In this document: in pieces, positions 43,081 to 50,569 of the stretch
Position numbering within the stretch: position 1 is the stretch's first letter
Layout: each line of letters begins with the position of its first letter
From: Natrinema pellirubrum DSM 15624
GTDB lineage: Archaea; Halobacteriota; Halobacteria; Halobacteriales; Natrialbaceae
DNA: 64,000 nucleotides
Assembly (NCBI RefSeq): GCF_000230735.2
Contig: NC_019962.1
Location: 2,976,001-3,040,000 of the forward strand
Reading direction: 5' to 3'
The notes under the pieces: model-generated
What the model was told of the DNA's origin: nothing
Databases searched by the model: none
The model's input: the letters and a program-made list of their open reading frames with translations, nothing else
Translations under genes and position numbers: made by a program

Positions 43081-44095
43081 GGAGTCGCAAGGCGCCGACC
43101 GCGACGAGTTCTACACCGACGGCGGCGACGAGATCCCCCTCGATATCACGGGCCACGAGGACCGCGAGCGGCCCGGGGACGCGGACTCGAGCGGTGACGA
43201 CGAGACGAACGCCGCGAGCCGAGCGCCCGGAGCCGACGACTCCGTCCTCGAGTTCTCCGAGGACGAGTTGGACGCGGAGGCCGACGACGAGGAGGTCGAA
43301 CCCGTCGAACTGCTGGTCCAGCTCGCCGAGGAGGGCGAGATCGACCCCTGGGACATCGACGTCGTCCGGGTCACCGACAAGTTCCTCGAGGCGATCGAGG
43401 ACGCGGACCTGCGGACGTCGGGCCGGGCGCTGTTCTACGCGAGCGTCCTCCTGCGGATGAAAAGCGACGAGCTGTTCGCGACCGACGAGCCCGAGGAGGA
43501 AGAACTCCCGCCGTGGGAGGCACCGTTCGCCGACGATCCCGCGATGGACGCCGAGGGCGAGGAGCGCCACCCGCCGGACTTCGACCCCGTCGAGAGCCTC
43601 GAGGCGGAGATGGAGCGTCGCCTCGAGCGCAAGCACGCCCGCGGGAAGCCGGAGACGCTGGACGAACTCGTTCGGGAACTGCGGACTGCCGAACGGGACA
43701 CCCGGTGGAAGGAGTCGCGCAGTTACGACACGAGCGACTCGCCGTCGGGGTACGACCGCGGTATGCAGGAACTCGACTACCGCTCGGGCGACGATTTCCG
43801 GGTCGACGACGAACCGACCAGCGATGACGTCACCCACACCACTCACGAGGAGGACATCGAGACGGTCATCGACGACGTCGAGGGCGAACTCGAGGTCCAC
43901 TACGAGAACGGGCGCGAGGAGGTGCTGTTCGCCGAGATCGACGCGGCCGGTGGCTCGCGCGTAATGAGCTATCTGGCGTTGCTCTTTCTGGCCCATCGGG
44001 GCCGGATCGCACTCGAGCAGGACGAACTGTTCGGCGACCTCTGGATCAGGGAGGCTGCGGTGGAAGCGGACGCGAGCGAGGCGATCGCCGACTAA
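43073..44095 (+). CDS. scpA: segregation and condensation protein A
   Basis: 340-residue kleisin that bridges the SMC heads. After an acidic N-terminal region of about 75 residues, the family core starts with EPVELLVQLAEEGEIDPWDIDVVRVTDKFLEAIE, followed by ALFYASVLLRMKSDELF; a C-terminal winged-helix part ends with LALLFLAHRGRIALEQDELFGDLWI. The central region of about 100 residues is charged. Translation appears to start at GTG 43073, overlapping the smc stop by 8 bp. No scpB gene is next to it. Confidence 0.93.
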   Translation: MTRESQGADRDEFYTDGGDEIPLDITGHEDRERPGDADSSGDDETNAASRAPGADDSVLEFSEDELDAEADDEEVEPVELLVQLAEEGEIDPWDIDVVRVTDKFLEAIEDADLRTSGRALFYASVLLRMKSDELFATDEPEEEELPPWEAPFADDPAMDAEGEERHPPDFDPVESLEAEMERRLERKHARGKPETLDELVRELRTAERDTRWKESRSYDTSDSPSGYDRGMQELDYRSGDDFRVDDEPTSDDVTHTTHEEDIETVIDDVEGELEVHYENGREEVLFAEIDAAGGSRVMSYLALLFLAHRGRIALEQDELFGDLWIREAAVEADASEAIAD

Positions 44096-44159
44096 GAGCG
44101 GGCCGTATCGGCTCGAGGAAACGGGGAGTGACGACGCGGCGGCATGGCGAGCCCGACGC

Positions 44160-44888
44160 TCAGAGACTTCGCTCGATCGCCGTCCGGAGTCGCCGCTCGA
44201 GGTCGGACTCGTCACCCGGCTGGAGCGAGAGGCGCTCGTGTCGCTCGTCGGCGTCGAACCGTTCGGCGAGCAGGCCGCCGCGGCGGTCGATTTCGAGCAG
44301 CAGATCGAAGCCGTCGCCCTCGGGCAGCGTGACGACCTCGAGTTCGTCGAGGTCGTCCACGAAGGGCCCGGACCGGGGAACGAACTCGAGTTCCTGAACG
44401 AAGCGGTGGTCCGCGAACATCGATTCCGTGGCCTCGCACGTCGCCGTTTTGCGGGCGAACCCGAGTGACTCGAGGGCGTCGAACAGCGTCTCGCGGAGCG
44501 GGTCGGGTTCGATCTCGATCGGATCACGGTCGTCCGGATCGACCGCCCAGTCGATGTCGAGGCCGGTATCGAGCCAGACGTCGGTTCGATCCGACGTGAC
44601 GGGCGTGTGGTAGGGAATGTCGATGGAGACAGTAAACGAGCGTTCCTCGTCGGGGTCGATCGTAAACGAATTCGTGAGGGCGTCCGCCTCGAACTTCGCG
44701 GTTCCGTAGCTCTCGTCGGTCTCGTACCGCGTCACCAGGGCGACGGAGATGCTCTCAACGTCCTGACTGTCGTTGCCGCCGGTAACGTCGACGCGCGCGT
44801 CGACTGATTCGCCTGCCGTGAGGGTCGGCGGGAGGACCGTCTCGACCGTCGCCGAACCGATGCCGAGTCTCGATAGAACTCGTTTCAT
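44160..44888 (-). CDS. Spo0M-like arrestin-fold protein
   Basis: 242 residues matching the SpoOM (sporulation-control) family, which has an arrestin-like beta-sandwich: the first lines KRVLSRLGIGSATVETVLP and LTAGESVDARVDVTGG are typical, followed by VALVTRYETDESYG and IPYHTPVTSDRTDVWLDTGLDIDWAVDP. Archaea do not sporulate, so the role here is unrelated to its name; family members act in cell-envelope or stress functions in bacteria. A TATA-like element (about 44912-44924, minus strand) is at leaderless distance from ATG 44888. Confidence 0.85.
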   Translation of the reverse strand: MKRVLSRLGIGSATVETVLPPTLTAGESVDARVDVTGGNDSQDVESISVALVTRYETDESYGTAKFEADALTNSFTIDPDEERSFTVSIDIPYHTPVTSDRTDVWLDTGLDIDWAVDPDDRDPIEIEPDPLRETLFDALESLGFARKTATCEATESMFADHRFVQELEFVPRSGPFVDDLDELEVVTLPEGDGFDLLLEIDRRGGLLAERFDADERHERLSLQPGDESDLERRLRTAIERSL

Positions 44889-44991
44889 GCGGTCGAAAGG
44901 CCGCAGCCATGGTATGAATATTTTGTTAGGTTAGCGGCGTGAGACGACGGCGAGAAAGCGAGGTTCGGAGCGATCCGCGAGCGTGGCAGCG

Positions 44992-45690
44992 TTACTCGCC
45001 GGTCAGCGCCCACTGGTCGTCACCGACCGACTCGAGGACCTCGCGGCGTTCCATCTCGGCGAGGACCTCGGGGAGGCGGTCGGGCTGGGCGATTTCCATC
45101 TCGATGCGTTCAATGCCGTGGTGGTCGGTCAGGGCACGGCGGATCGCCTCGTCGGTGAACGTCTCGCGATCGCTGGCCTCCATGGCACCGGCGATCAGGT
45201 CGACCATGTCCTCGATGAAGTTCCACGGATAGACGACCCAGGTCCACTCCTCCAAGCGCTCGCCGACGTAGTCGGGCTGGAACTCGCTGGTACCGAGCAA
45301 CTGCAGCGTCGCGGTACGGACCTCGCCGGCGTCGCGGTCGGCGACGTAGTCGTACGCGCGACTGATCGAGCCGCCGGTGTCGGCGATGTCGTCGATGATC
45401 AGCACGTCCTTGCCCTCGACGCTGCCTTCGGGCATCGGGTAGCGGACGCTTGGCTCGTCGGACTTCTCGGCGGCACCGACGTAGTGTTCCATCTTCAGAC
45501 TTGTCAGGTCGTCGAGCCCGAGGAAGTCACAGAGACACCGCCCCGCGAACCAGCCGCCGCGAGCCAGCGCGACGACCACGTCGGGCTCGAACTCGTCGTC
45601 GCGCACGTCGTCGGCGACGTCCCGACACAGTCCGTAGATGTACTCCCAGTTGGTTATCGTACAGTCGAAATCGTCCGGTAAGTCGGACAT
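44992..45690 (-). CDS. purine-type phosphoribosyltransferase with C-terminal helical extension
   Basis: 232 residues from ATG 45690. The type I PRTase fold is clear: VVVALARGGWFAGRCLCDFL, then the PRPP-binding loop VLIIDDIADTGGS (about residues 107-119), and WTWVVYPWNF, typical of the haloarchaeal/archaeal xanthine-guanine (Gpt/HGPRT-like) group. The core ends at about residue 165. The remaining about 65 residues (DEAIRRALTDHH...RLPEVLAEMERREVLESVGDDQWALTGE) resemble a winged helix-turn-helix. Base specificity is not decided. It is transcribed divergently from thiC. Confidence 0.85.
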   Translation of the reverse strand: MSDLPDDFDCTITNWEYIYGLCRDVADDVRDDEFEPDVVVALARGGWFAGRCLCDFLGLDDLTSLKMEHYVGAAEKSDEPSVRYPMPEGSVEGKDVLIIDDIADTGGSISRAYDYVADRDAGEVRTATLQLLGTSEFQPDYVGERLEEWTWVVYPWNFIEDMVDLIAGAMEASDRETFTDEAIRRALTDHHGIERIEMEIAQPDRLPEVLAEMERREVLESVGDDQWALTGE

Positions 45691-45895
45691 CTGGTGGCCA
45701 CCTACGCGACCCCTCGAGCCCGCGCCCCTTAAGTCGGCTGAAACTGGTTTCACCCCCGATCGAGCGATTGCGGCCCCGTCGTCGGGACCACTGCGAGACG
45801 TCGAACGGATCGACGACCGTGAGGGGCCGACGTATCCCCGCCCCTCGAGCGGGCGGTCAGCGAGACGATAGCGCCGAGTCACGGGAGCGGGAGAG

Positions 45896-45922
45896 TTTTA
45901 TAACCTAGTAGTACAACCTAGT
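45896..45922 (+). promoter_or_regulatory. thiC promoter with tandem AACCTAGT repeats
   Basis: TTTTATAA (45896-45903) lies about 28 bp upstream of the thiC ATG. AACCTAGT occurs at 45902-45909 and again at 45915-45922 (13-bp period), filling the space between TATA box and start codon. Archaeal thiC genes are known to be repressed by the thiamine-responsive regulator ThiR; these repeats sit where a repressor would act. Assignment to ThiR is inference. Confidence 0.5.
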
Positions 45923-45927
45923 TATCG

Positions 45928-47373
45928 ATGTCGAAAACGCAGATTCAGGCCGCCCGCGACGGGACGGTCACGCCCGAAATGGAGCGGGTCGCCGAGCGAG
46001 AGAACCGCGATCCGGAGTACGTCCGCGAGCAGGTCGCCGCGGGCCAGGCCGTCATCCCGGCCAACCGACACCACGACGCCCTCGATCCGATGATCATCGG
46101 TCGCGAGTTCGCGACGAAGGTCAACGCCAACATCGGTAACAGCGAGACGACCAGCGACCTCGAGACGGAACTCGAGAAACTCCACACCGCGGTCCACTAC
46201 GGCGCGGACACGGTGATGGATCTCGGGACCGGGAGCGACTTAGACGAGATCCGCGAGGCACACATCGACCACTCGCCGGTGCCCATCGGGACGGTGCCGC
46301 TGTACGAGGCCGTCAAGCAGGCCGGTAGCCCTGAGGACATCACGACGGACCTACTGCTCGAGATCATCGAGAAACAGGCCGAGCAGGGTGTCGACTACAT
46401 GACGATCCACGCGGGGATCCTCGCCGAACACTTGCCGTTGACCGACGGCCGGAAAACGGGAATCGTCTCGCGGGGCGGCTCCATCATGGCCAAGTGGATG
46501 GAGGAACACGGCGAGCAGAACCCGCTGTATCAGGTCTTCCCCGAGATCTGCGAGATCTTTGCCGAACACGACGTCACGTTCAGCCTCGGCGACAGCCTCC
46601 GTCCGGGGTCGCTGGCGGACGCCTGCGACGAGGCCCAGTACGCCGAACTCGACACGCTGGGCGAACTGACCCGCGTCGGCTGGGACCACGGTGTCCAGGT
46701 AATGGTCGAAGGGCCGGGCCACGTCCCGATGCACAAGGTCGCGGAGAACGTCGAGCGCCAGCAGGACGTCTGTGACGGCGCGCCCTTCTACGTCCTCGGG
46801 CCGCTGGTCACTGACATCGCACCCGGCTACGACCATATCACGAGCGCCATCGGTGCCGCGATGGCCGCACAGGCCGGGGCCGCGATGCTGTGTTATGTCA
46901 CACCCAAGGAACACCTCGGGCTCCCCGAGGAAGACGATGTCCGCGACGGCCTCGCGGCCTATCGGATCGCCGCCCACGCCGCCGACGTGGGCAACGAGCG
47001 GCCGGGCGCACGCGACTGGGACGACGCGCTTTCGGAGGCGCGGTACAACTTCGACTGGCGCGAGCAGTTCGACCTCGCGCTCGATCCGGATCGCGCCCGG
47101 TCGTTCCACGACCAGACGCTGCCCGGTGACAACTACAAGGAGGCCCGGTTCTGCTCGATGTGTGGCGCGGAGTTCTGTTCGATGCGGATCGACCAAGATG
47201 CGCGCGAGGATGGCGAGATGGAAGCCATCGAGGGCGAAGACGGCACCGATCTCGAGGCCTCGCCGGCGGCCGCGGTCAACCGCCCGCCCGTGGGGACGCA
47301 TCGATCGGGCGACCTACCGCCGATGGCCGATCACGAGGGCGACGAGCCGCTCGAGGAACCGAGCGACGACTGA
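45928..47373 (+). CDS. thiC: phosphomethylpyrimidine synthase (HMP-P synthase)
   Basis: 481-residue radical-SAM-type enzyme rearranging AIR to HMP-phosphate for thiamine synthesis. Visible: the N-terminal region [32 protein letters not shown], the [10 protein letters not shown] segment, [21 protein letters not shown], and the C-terminal Fe-S motif [12 protein letters not shown] (CxxCx4C). An acidic tail of about 55 residues follows. No TPP-riboswitch-like leader fits in the about 5-nt space after the TATA-predicted start, so regulation is likely at transcription initiation. Confidence 0.96.
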   Translation: MSKTQIQAARDGTVTPEMERVAERENRDPEYVREQVAAGQAVIPANRHHDALDPMIIGREFATKVNANIGNSETTSDLETELEKLHTAVHYGADTVMDLGTGSDLDEIREAHIDHSPVPIGTVPLYEAVKQAGSPEDITTDLLLEIIEKQAEQGVDYMTIHAGILAEHLPLTDGRKTGIVSRGGSIMAKWMEEHGEQNPLYQVFPEICEIFAEHDVTFSLGDSLRPGSLADACDEAQYAELDTLGELTRVGWDHGVQVMVEGPGHVPMHKVAENVERQQDVCDGAPFYVLGPLVTDIAPGYDHITSAIGAAMAAQAGAAMLCYVTPKEHLGLPEEDDVRDGLAAYRIAAHAADVGNERPGARDWDDALSEARYNFDWREQFDLALDPDRARSFHDQTLPGDNYKEARFCSMCGAEFCSMRIDQDAREDGEMEAIEGEDGTDLEASPAAAVNRPPVGTHRSGDLPPMADHEGDEPLEEPSDD

Positions 47374-47413
47374 CCCTTCGGGGTCCGTTACAGTCACGGA
47401 GAATCGACAGTGT

Positions 47414-47422
47414 GCTTATCAG
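47414..47422 (+). promoter_or_regulatory. candidate TATA box for the alpha/beta hydrolase lipoprotein gene
   Basis: GCTTATCAG about 30 bp upstream of ATG 47448; leaderless spacing supports that start over the longer open frame from 47160. Confidence 0.4.
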
Positions 47423-47447
47423 ACGGACCGTGGTCGGTTCGGTATCG

Positions 47448-48782
47448 ATGGCACCCCGACGACGGACCGTACTGGCGGCGGTATCGACTGCGACAGCGTC
47501 GGCAGTGGCCGGCTGTGCCGGCTTCCTCACCGACGAGACGAGCGACGACGGGGACGATCCGGCGGCCGCAACCGACGTCGCGACGGCGCTCGTCGAGGAC
47601 CTCGCGAACGAGCGGTTCGAGCGCGCGAGCGAGCGGTTCCGGTCGGACCAGCGCTCGAGATACGGCGACCCCGGTCGCCTCGAGCGGCTTTGGCTGGCAC
47701 TGACGACTACTAGCGGTTCGTTCGAGGAGATCCTCGAGACGGAAGTGACGGAGGGCCAGCAGCTACGCGCGGTCGAAGTGACCGCGGCGTTCGACGGCGG
47801 CGACCACGACTGTACCGTCGTCGTCGACGATGAGGTTCAGGTGCGAAACTACGGGCTCAGCGACGAGTACGAGCGGCCGTCGTACGTCGATCCGGACGCG
47901 ATAACGACGCAGTCGGTGTCCCTCTCGGTGCCCGACTGCTCGCTGCCGGGAACGGTGACGACGCCCGCGGCGGGCGACGACGTCCCGGGAGTCGTCCTCG
48001 TCCACGACGACGGGCCGATGACGGCCGATACCCCGCGCGGGGGGACCAAGACGTTCGCCGATCTGGCCGAGGGACTCGCGATGGAGGGTGTCGCGACGCT
48101 GCGATACGACAAGCGGGTTCCGGCCTGTGACGTTCAGCCGGCGGAGTACACGCTCGATCGCGTCACCGCCGACGACGCCGCGGTCGCGATCGAGCGACTC
48201 CGGAACGTCGACGGCGTCGACCCGGAGCGGATCGTCGTCGCCGGACACGGACTCGGCGGCCGGGCAGCGCCTCGAATCGCCGATCGGGACGGAAGCCTGG
48301 CCGGCGTCGTCGGGCTCGCACCGCCGGCACGGCCCTACCCGGAGTTCACCTTCTCACAACTCGAGTACAAGGTCTCGGTCGGGAGCCACGAGTGGGCGGA
48401 CCTGACGGCAACCTACGAGACCTGGGGCGACGAGATCGACCGAGTCCGGTCGGGCGAGTACGAACCCGCCGAGCGGCTCCTCGGCAAACCCGGCGCGTTC
48501 TGGGACAGCATCGGCGACTACGATCACCTCGGGGTCGCGGCCGAGACCGACGTCCCGGTCCTGCTGTGTCAGGGCGAACGGGACTTTCAGGTGTCCGTCG
48601 CCGACGACCTCGAGCAGTGGGACGATTCGTTCGCGGGCGCGACCACCGTCGAAACCTACGCGGACTGCAATCACCTGTTCATGCCCGGCGAGGGCGAGCC
48701 GGTGGCGGTCGCCTACGCCGTCCGGAACAACGTCGCCGAGGGGGTCGTCAACGACATCGCGACGTGGGTTCGTGAGTTGTAG
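47448..48782 (+). CDS. lipoprotein: DUF3887-like domain plus alpha/beta hydrolase fold lacking the nucleophile Ser
   Basis: 444 residues. N-terminus APRRRTVLAAVSTATASAVAGC is a basic region, hydrophobic stretch and lipobox (Cys about 23), so it is a Tat/lipid-anchored surface protein. Residues about 40-130 resemble the DUF3887 domain (VATALVEDLANERFERASERF). Residues about 165-440 form an alpha/beta hydrolase fold with VPGVVLVHDDGP (oxyanion loop) and late Asp (CQGERDFQV) and His (DCNHLFMPG) candidates. The nucleophile elbow reads AGHGLGG (Gly268, codon GGA 48249-48251) where active relatives have AGHSLGG. It may therefore be a non-catalytic homologue. Confidence 0.8.
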   Translation: MAPRRRTVLAAVSTATASAVAGCAGFLTDETSDDGDDPAAATDVATALVEDLANERFERASERFRSDQRSRYGDPGRLERLWLALTTTSGSFEEILETEVTEGQQLRAVEVTAAFDGGDHDCTVVVDDEVQVRNYGLSDEYERPSYVDPDAITTQSVSLSVPDCSLPGTVTTPAAGDDVPGVVLVHDDGPMTADTPRGGTKTFADLAEGLAMEGVATLRYDKRVPACDVQPAEYTLDRVTADDAAVAIERLRNVDGVDPERIVVAGHGLGGRAAPRIADRDGSLAGVVGLAPPARPYPEFTFSQLEYKVSVGSHEWADLTATYETWGDEIDRVRSGEYEPAERLLGKPGAFWDSIGDYDHLGVAAETDVPVLLCQGERDFQVSVADDLEQWDDSFAGATTVETYADCNHLFMPGEGEPVAVAYAVRNNVAEGVVNDIATWVREL

Positions 48783-48799
48783 CCGCCGTGGGTCCGAGG

Positions 48800-48808
48800 A
48801 TTCATACG
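48800..48808 (+). promoter_or_regulatory. candidate TATA box for the PhzF-family gene
   Basis: ATTCATACG about 27 bp before ATG 48831; leaderless spacing. Confidence 0.4.
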
Positions 48809-48830
48809 CCGCTCGCCCGACCCACGTCGT

Positions 48831-49730
48831 ATGGAGACGACGCGAGTCTTGCAGGTCGACGCCTTCACCGACGAACCGCACACGGGGAACCCGGCGGGGG
48901 TCGTCCCCGACGCCGACGGGCTCTCGGCCGACCAGATGCAGGGGATTGCCGCGGAGATGGCCGTCAGCGAGACCGCCTTCCTGCGCTCGAGCGAGACTGC
49001 CGACCGCCGGGTCCGGTACTTTACACCCACCCAGGAGGTCGATCTCTGTGGCCACGCGACGATCGGGACGTTCGCACACCTCCACGACGAGGGGCTCGAG
49101 CCCGGGACGACGACCCTCGAGACGAACGTCGGTGTCCTCGAGATCGACCTCGCGGCCGACGGCACGGTCTGGATGCGACAGGACGACCCGACGATCCGAG
49201 AGGTCGACGTGGGCTACGACCGGGTGGGCGACGCGCTCGGGGTCGACCGGGCCGCGCTCGAGGGTGCGAGCGCGGACATCCCGCTCGCGGTCGCCTCGAC
49301 CGGATTGCCGTTCCTGATCGTCCCGATCACGTACCTCTCGGACGTCGGGGACGCGGACCCCGACATGGCCGCGATCGAAGCGCTGACCGACGACGTCGAC
49401 GCGACCGGCGTCTACCTCTTTACCTTCGACGCGCTCGAGCCCGAATCGACGCTGCATGGCCGCATGTTCGCGCCGGGCGCCGGCGTCCCGGAGGACCCGG
49501 TCACGGGCACCGCGAGCGGCGCCGTCGCCGCCTACCTCGATCGGTTCGGCGCGTTCGACGGCGACCTGCCGGACGAACTCCGCCTCGAGCAGGGCCACTA
49601 CGTCGACCGACCCGGCGCGGTTCGCGTGCGACTCGCGGACGGCGTGCAGGTGGGGGGCCGCGGCGTGACCGTCCTCGACGGCTCGATCGCCGTCCCCGCC
49701 GCCGACGAGGACGACATCCTCGAGGCCTGA
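48831..49730 (+). CDS. PhzF family epimerase/isomerase
   Basis: 299-residue member of the PhzF/diaminopimelate-epimerase fold. Visible: QVDAFTDEPHTGNPAGVV near the N-terminus, the catalytic Glu region VSETAFL, RYFTPTQEVDLCGHATIGT, and the C-terminal FAPGAGVPEDPVTGTASGAVAAYL, all characteristic. The family is named for a phenazine step, but most members have unknown substrates, and no other phenazine genes are present here. Its stop abuts the convergent broken membrane-protein gene (49731). Confidence 0.88.
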   Translation: METTRVLQVDAFTDEPHTGNPAGVVPDADGLSADQMQGIAAEMAVSETAFLRSSETADRRVRYFTPTQEVDLCGHATIGTFAHLHDEGLEPGTTTLETNVGVLEIDLAADGTVWMRQDDPTIREVDVGYDRVGDALGVDRAALEGASADIPLAVASTGLPFLIVPITYLSDVGDADPDMAAIEALTDDVDATGVYLFTFDALEPESTLHGRMFAPGAGVPEDPVTGTASGAVAAYLDRFGAFDGDLPDELRLEQGHYVDRPGAVRVRLADGVQVGGRGVTVLDGSIAVPAADEDDILEA

Positions 49731-50366
49731 TCAGGCCAGCGGGTCGTCCGCGTCGTCGCCGGTTTCGTCCGCCGGCTCGGTATCGTCGTCGAGCCCCGTT
49801 GCGGACCGGTCGTTCGCGGGGCCATCGTCCGCGGATTCCGTCCTCGGATCGTCGGATGGGCTCGACGGCGGCGGGTTCGTCTCCGCAGTCGCCGGCTCCA
49901 GCTCCGAGGGCCGGTCCGTCTCGCCCTCGAGGCGGTCGGTCTCGTCGAAGGTCGTCGTTTGCCCGTCGCCCTCCAGCGCCCGAACGGCGCGTTTCGTCTC
50001 GGCGAGGTCGTCCTCGAGGTCCGAGGGCCGGTCGTCGAGCCCGTCTTGGACCTCGCTTGCGATTTTCGTTGTATCGAGTTGCCGGCCGGCGGCCCGACCC
50101 GCCGCACGGGGCAAGGTTACGAACAGCGCGTAGGTCTTGCCGAGTTGCCAGACGACGATCCCCGCGGCCGCGAACAGCAGGGTGATGATCGGATCCGCCT
50201 GCTCGATGGCGGACTCGGCGTTGCGCGGGTCGGTAAACAGCGTGGTGACCACGGAGCCGAAGCCGGCGAGCAGCCCGACACCGACAAGCGCCAGCCCGAG
50301 TACCAGCGACCCGACGGTGATTCCCCGATAGACGATCGTTCACTTGAACGAGTTACGAAGCCCCAT
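49731..50366 (-). pseudogene. membrane protein gene interrupted by TGA at codon 9
   Basis: Read from ATG 50366 the frame gives MGLRNSFK, then TGA (50342-50340), then TIVYRGITVGSLVLGLALVG and continues open for 194 codons to 49731. The part after the stop begins with a clear transmembrane helix, a second helix (PIITLLFAAAGIVVWQLGKTYALFV) follows, and a coiled/acidic tail of about 110 residues ends the protein. Translation from the first later start, GTG 50252, would discard the first helix. The simplest reading is a TGG (Trp) to TGA nonsense change or a sequencing error. Alternatives are readthrough or a shorter product from 50252. No recognised function; it looks like a haloarchaea-specific two-helix membrane protein. 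Confidence 0.65.
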
Positions 50367-50535
50367 AGCGGTGACAGTCACTGGAATCGTATAGTCGCTA
50401 TGGGAAGACGATCGCCATTACTGCTGAAGCGGCGGTTACGACCGACCCAATCAGGAGCGGACAGCGGCGGCCGACGGAACCGTGCCATAAATTACCTCGC
50501 ACCCGAGTTGCGATCCGGCGCGACTGTTCGCAACC

Positions 50536-50544
50536 TTCTTTATC
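50536..50544 (+). promoter_or_regulatory. candidate TATA box for ppsA
   Basis: TTCTTTATC about 30 bp upstream of the ppsA ATG (50570). Confidence 0.45.
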
Positions 50545-50569
50545 GGTTCCAGCGAGTGACTCACTAGAG

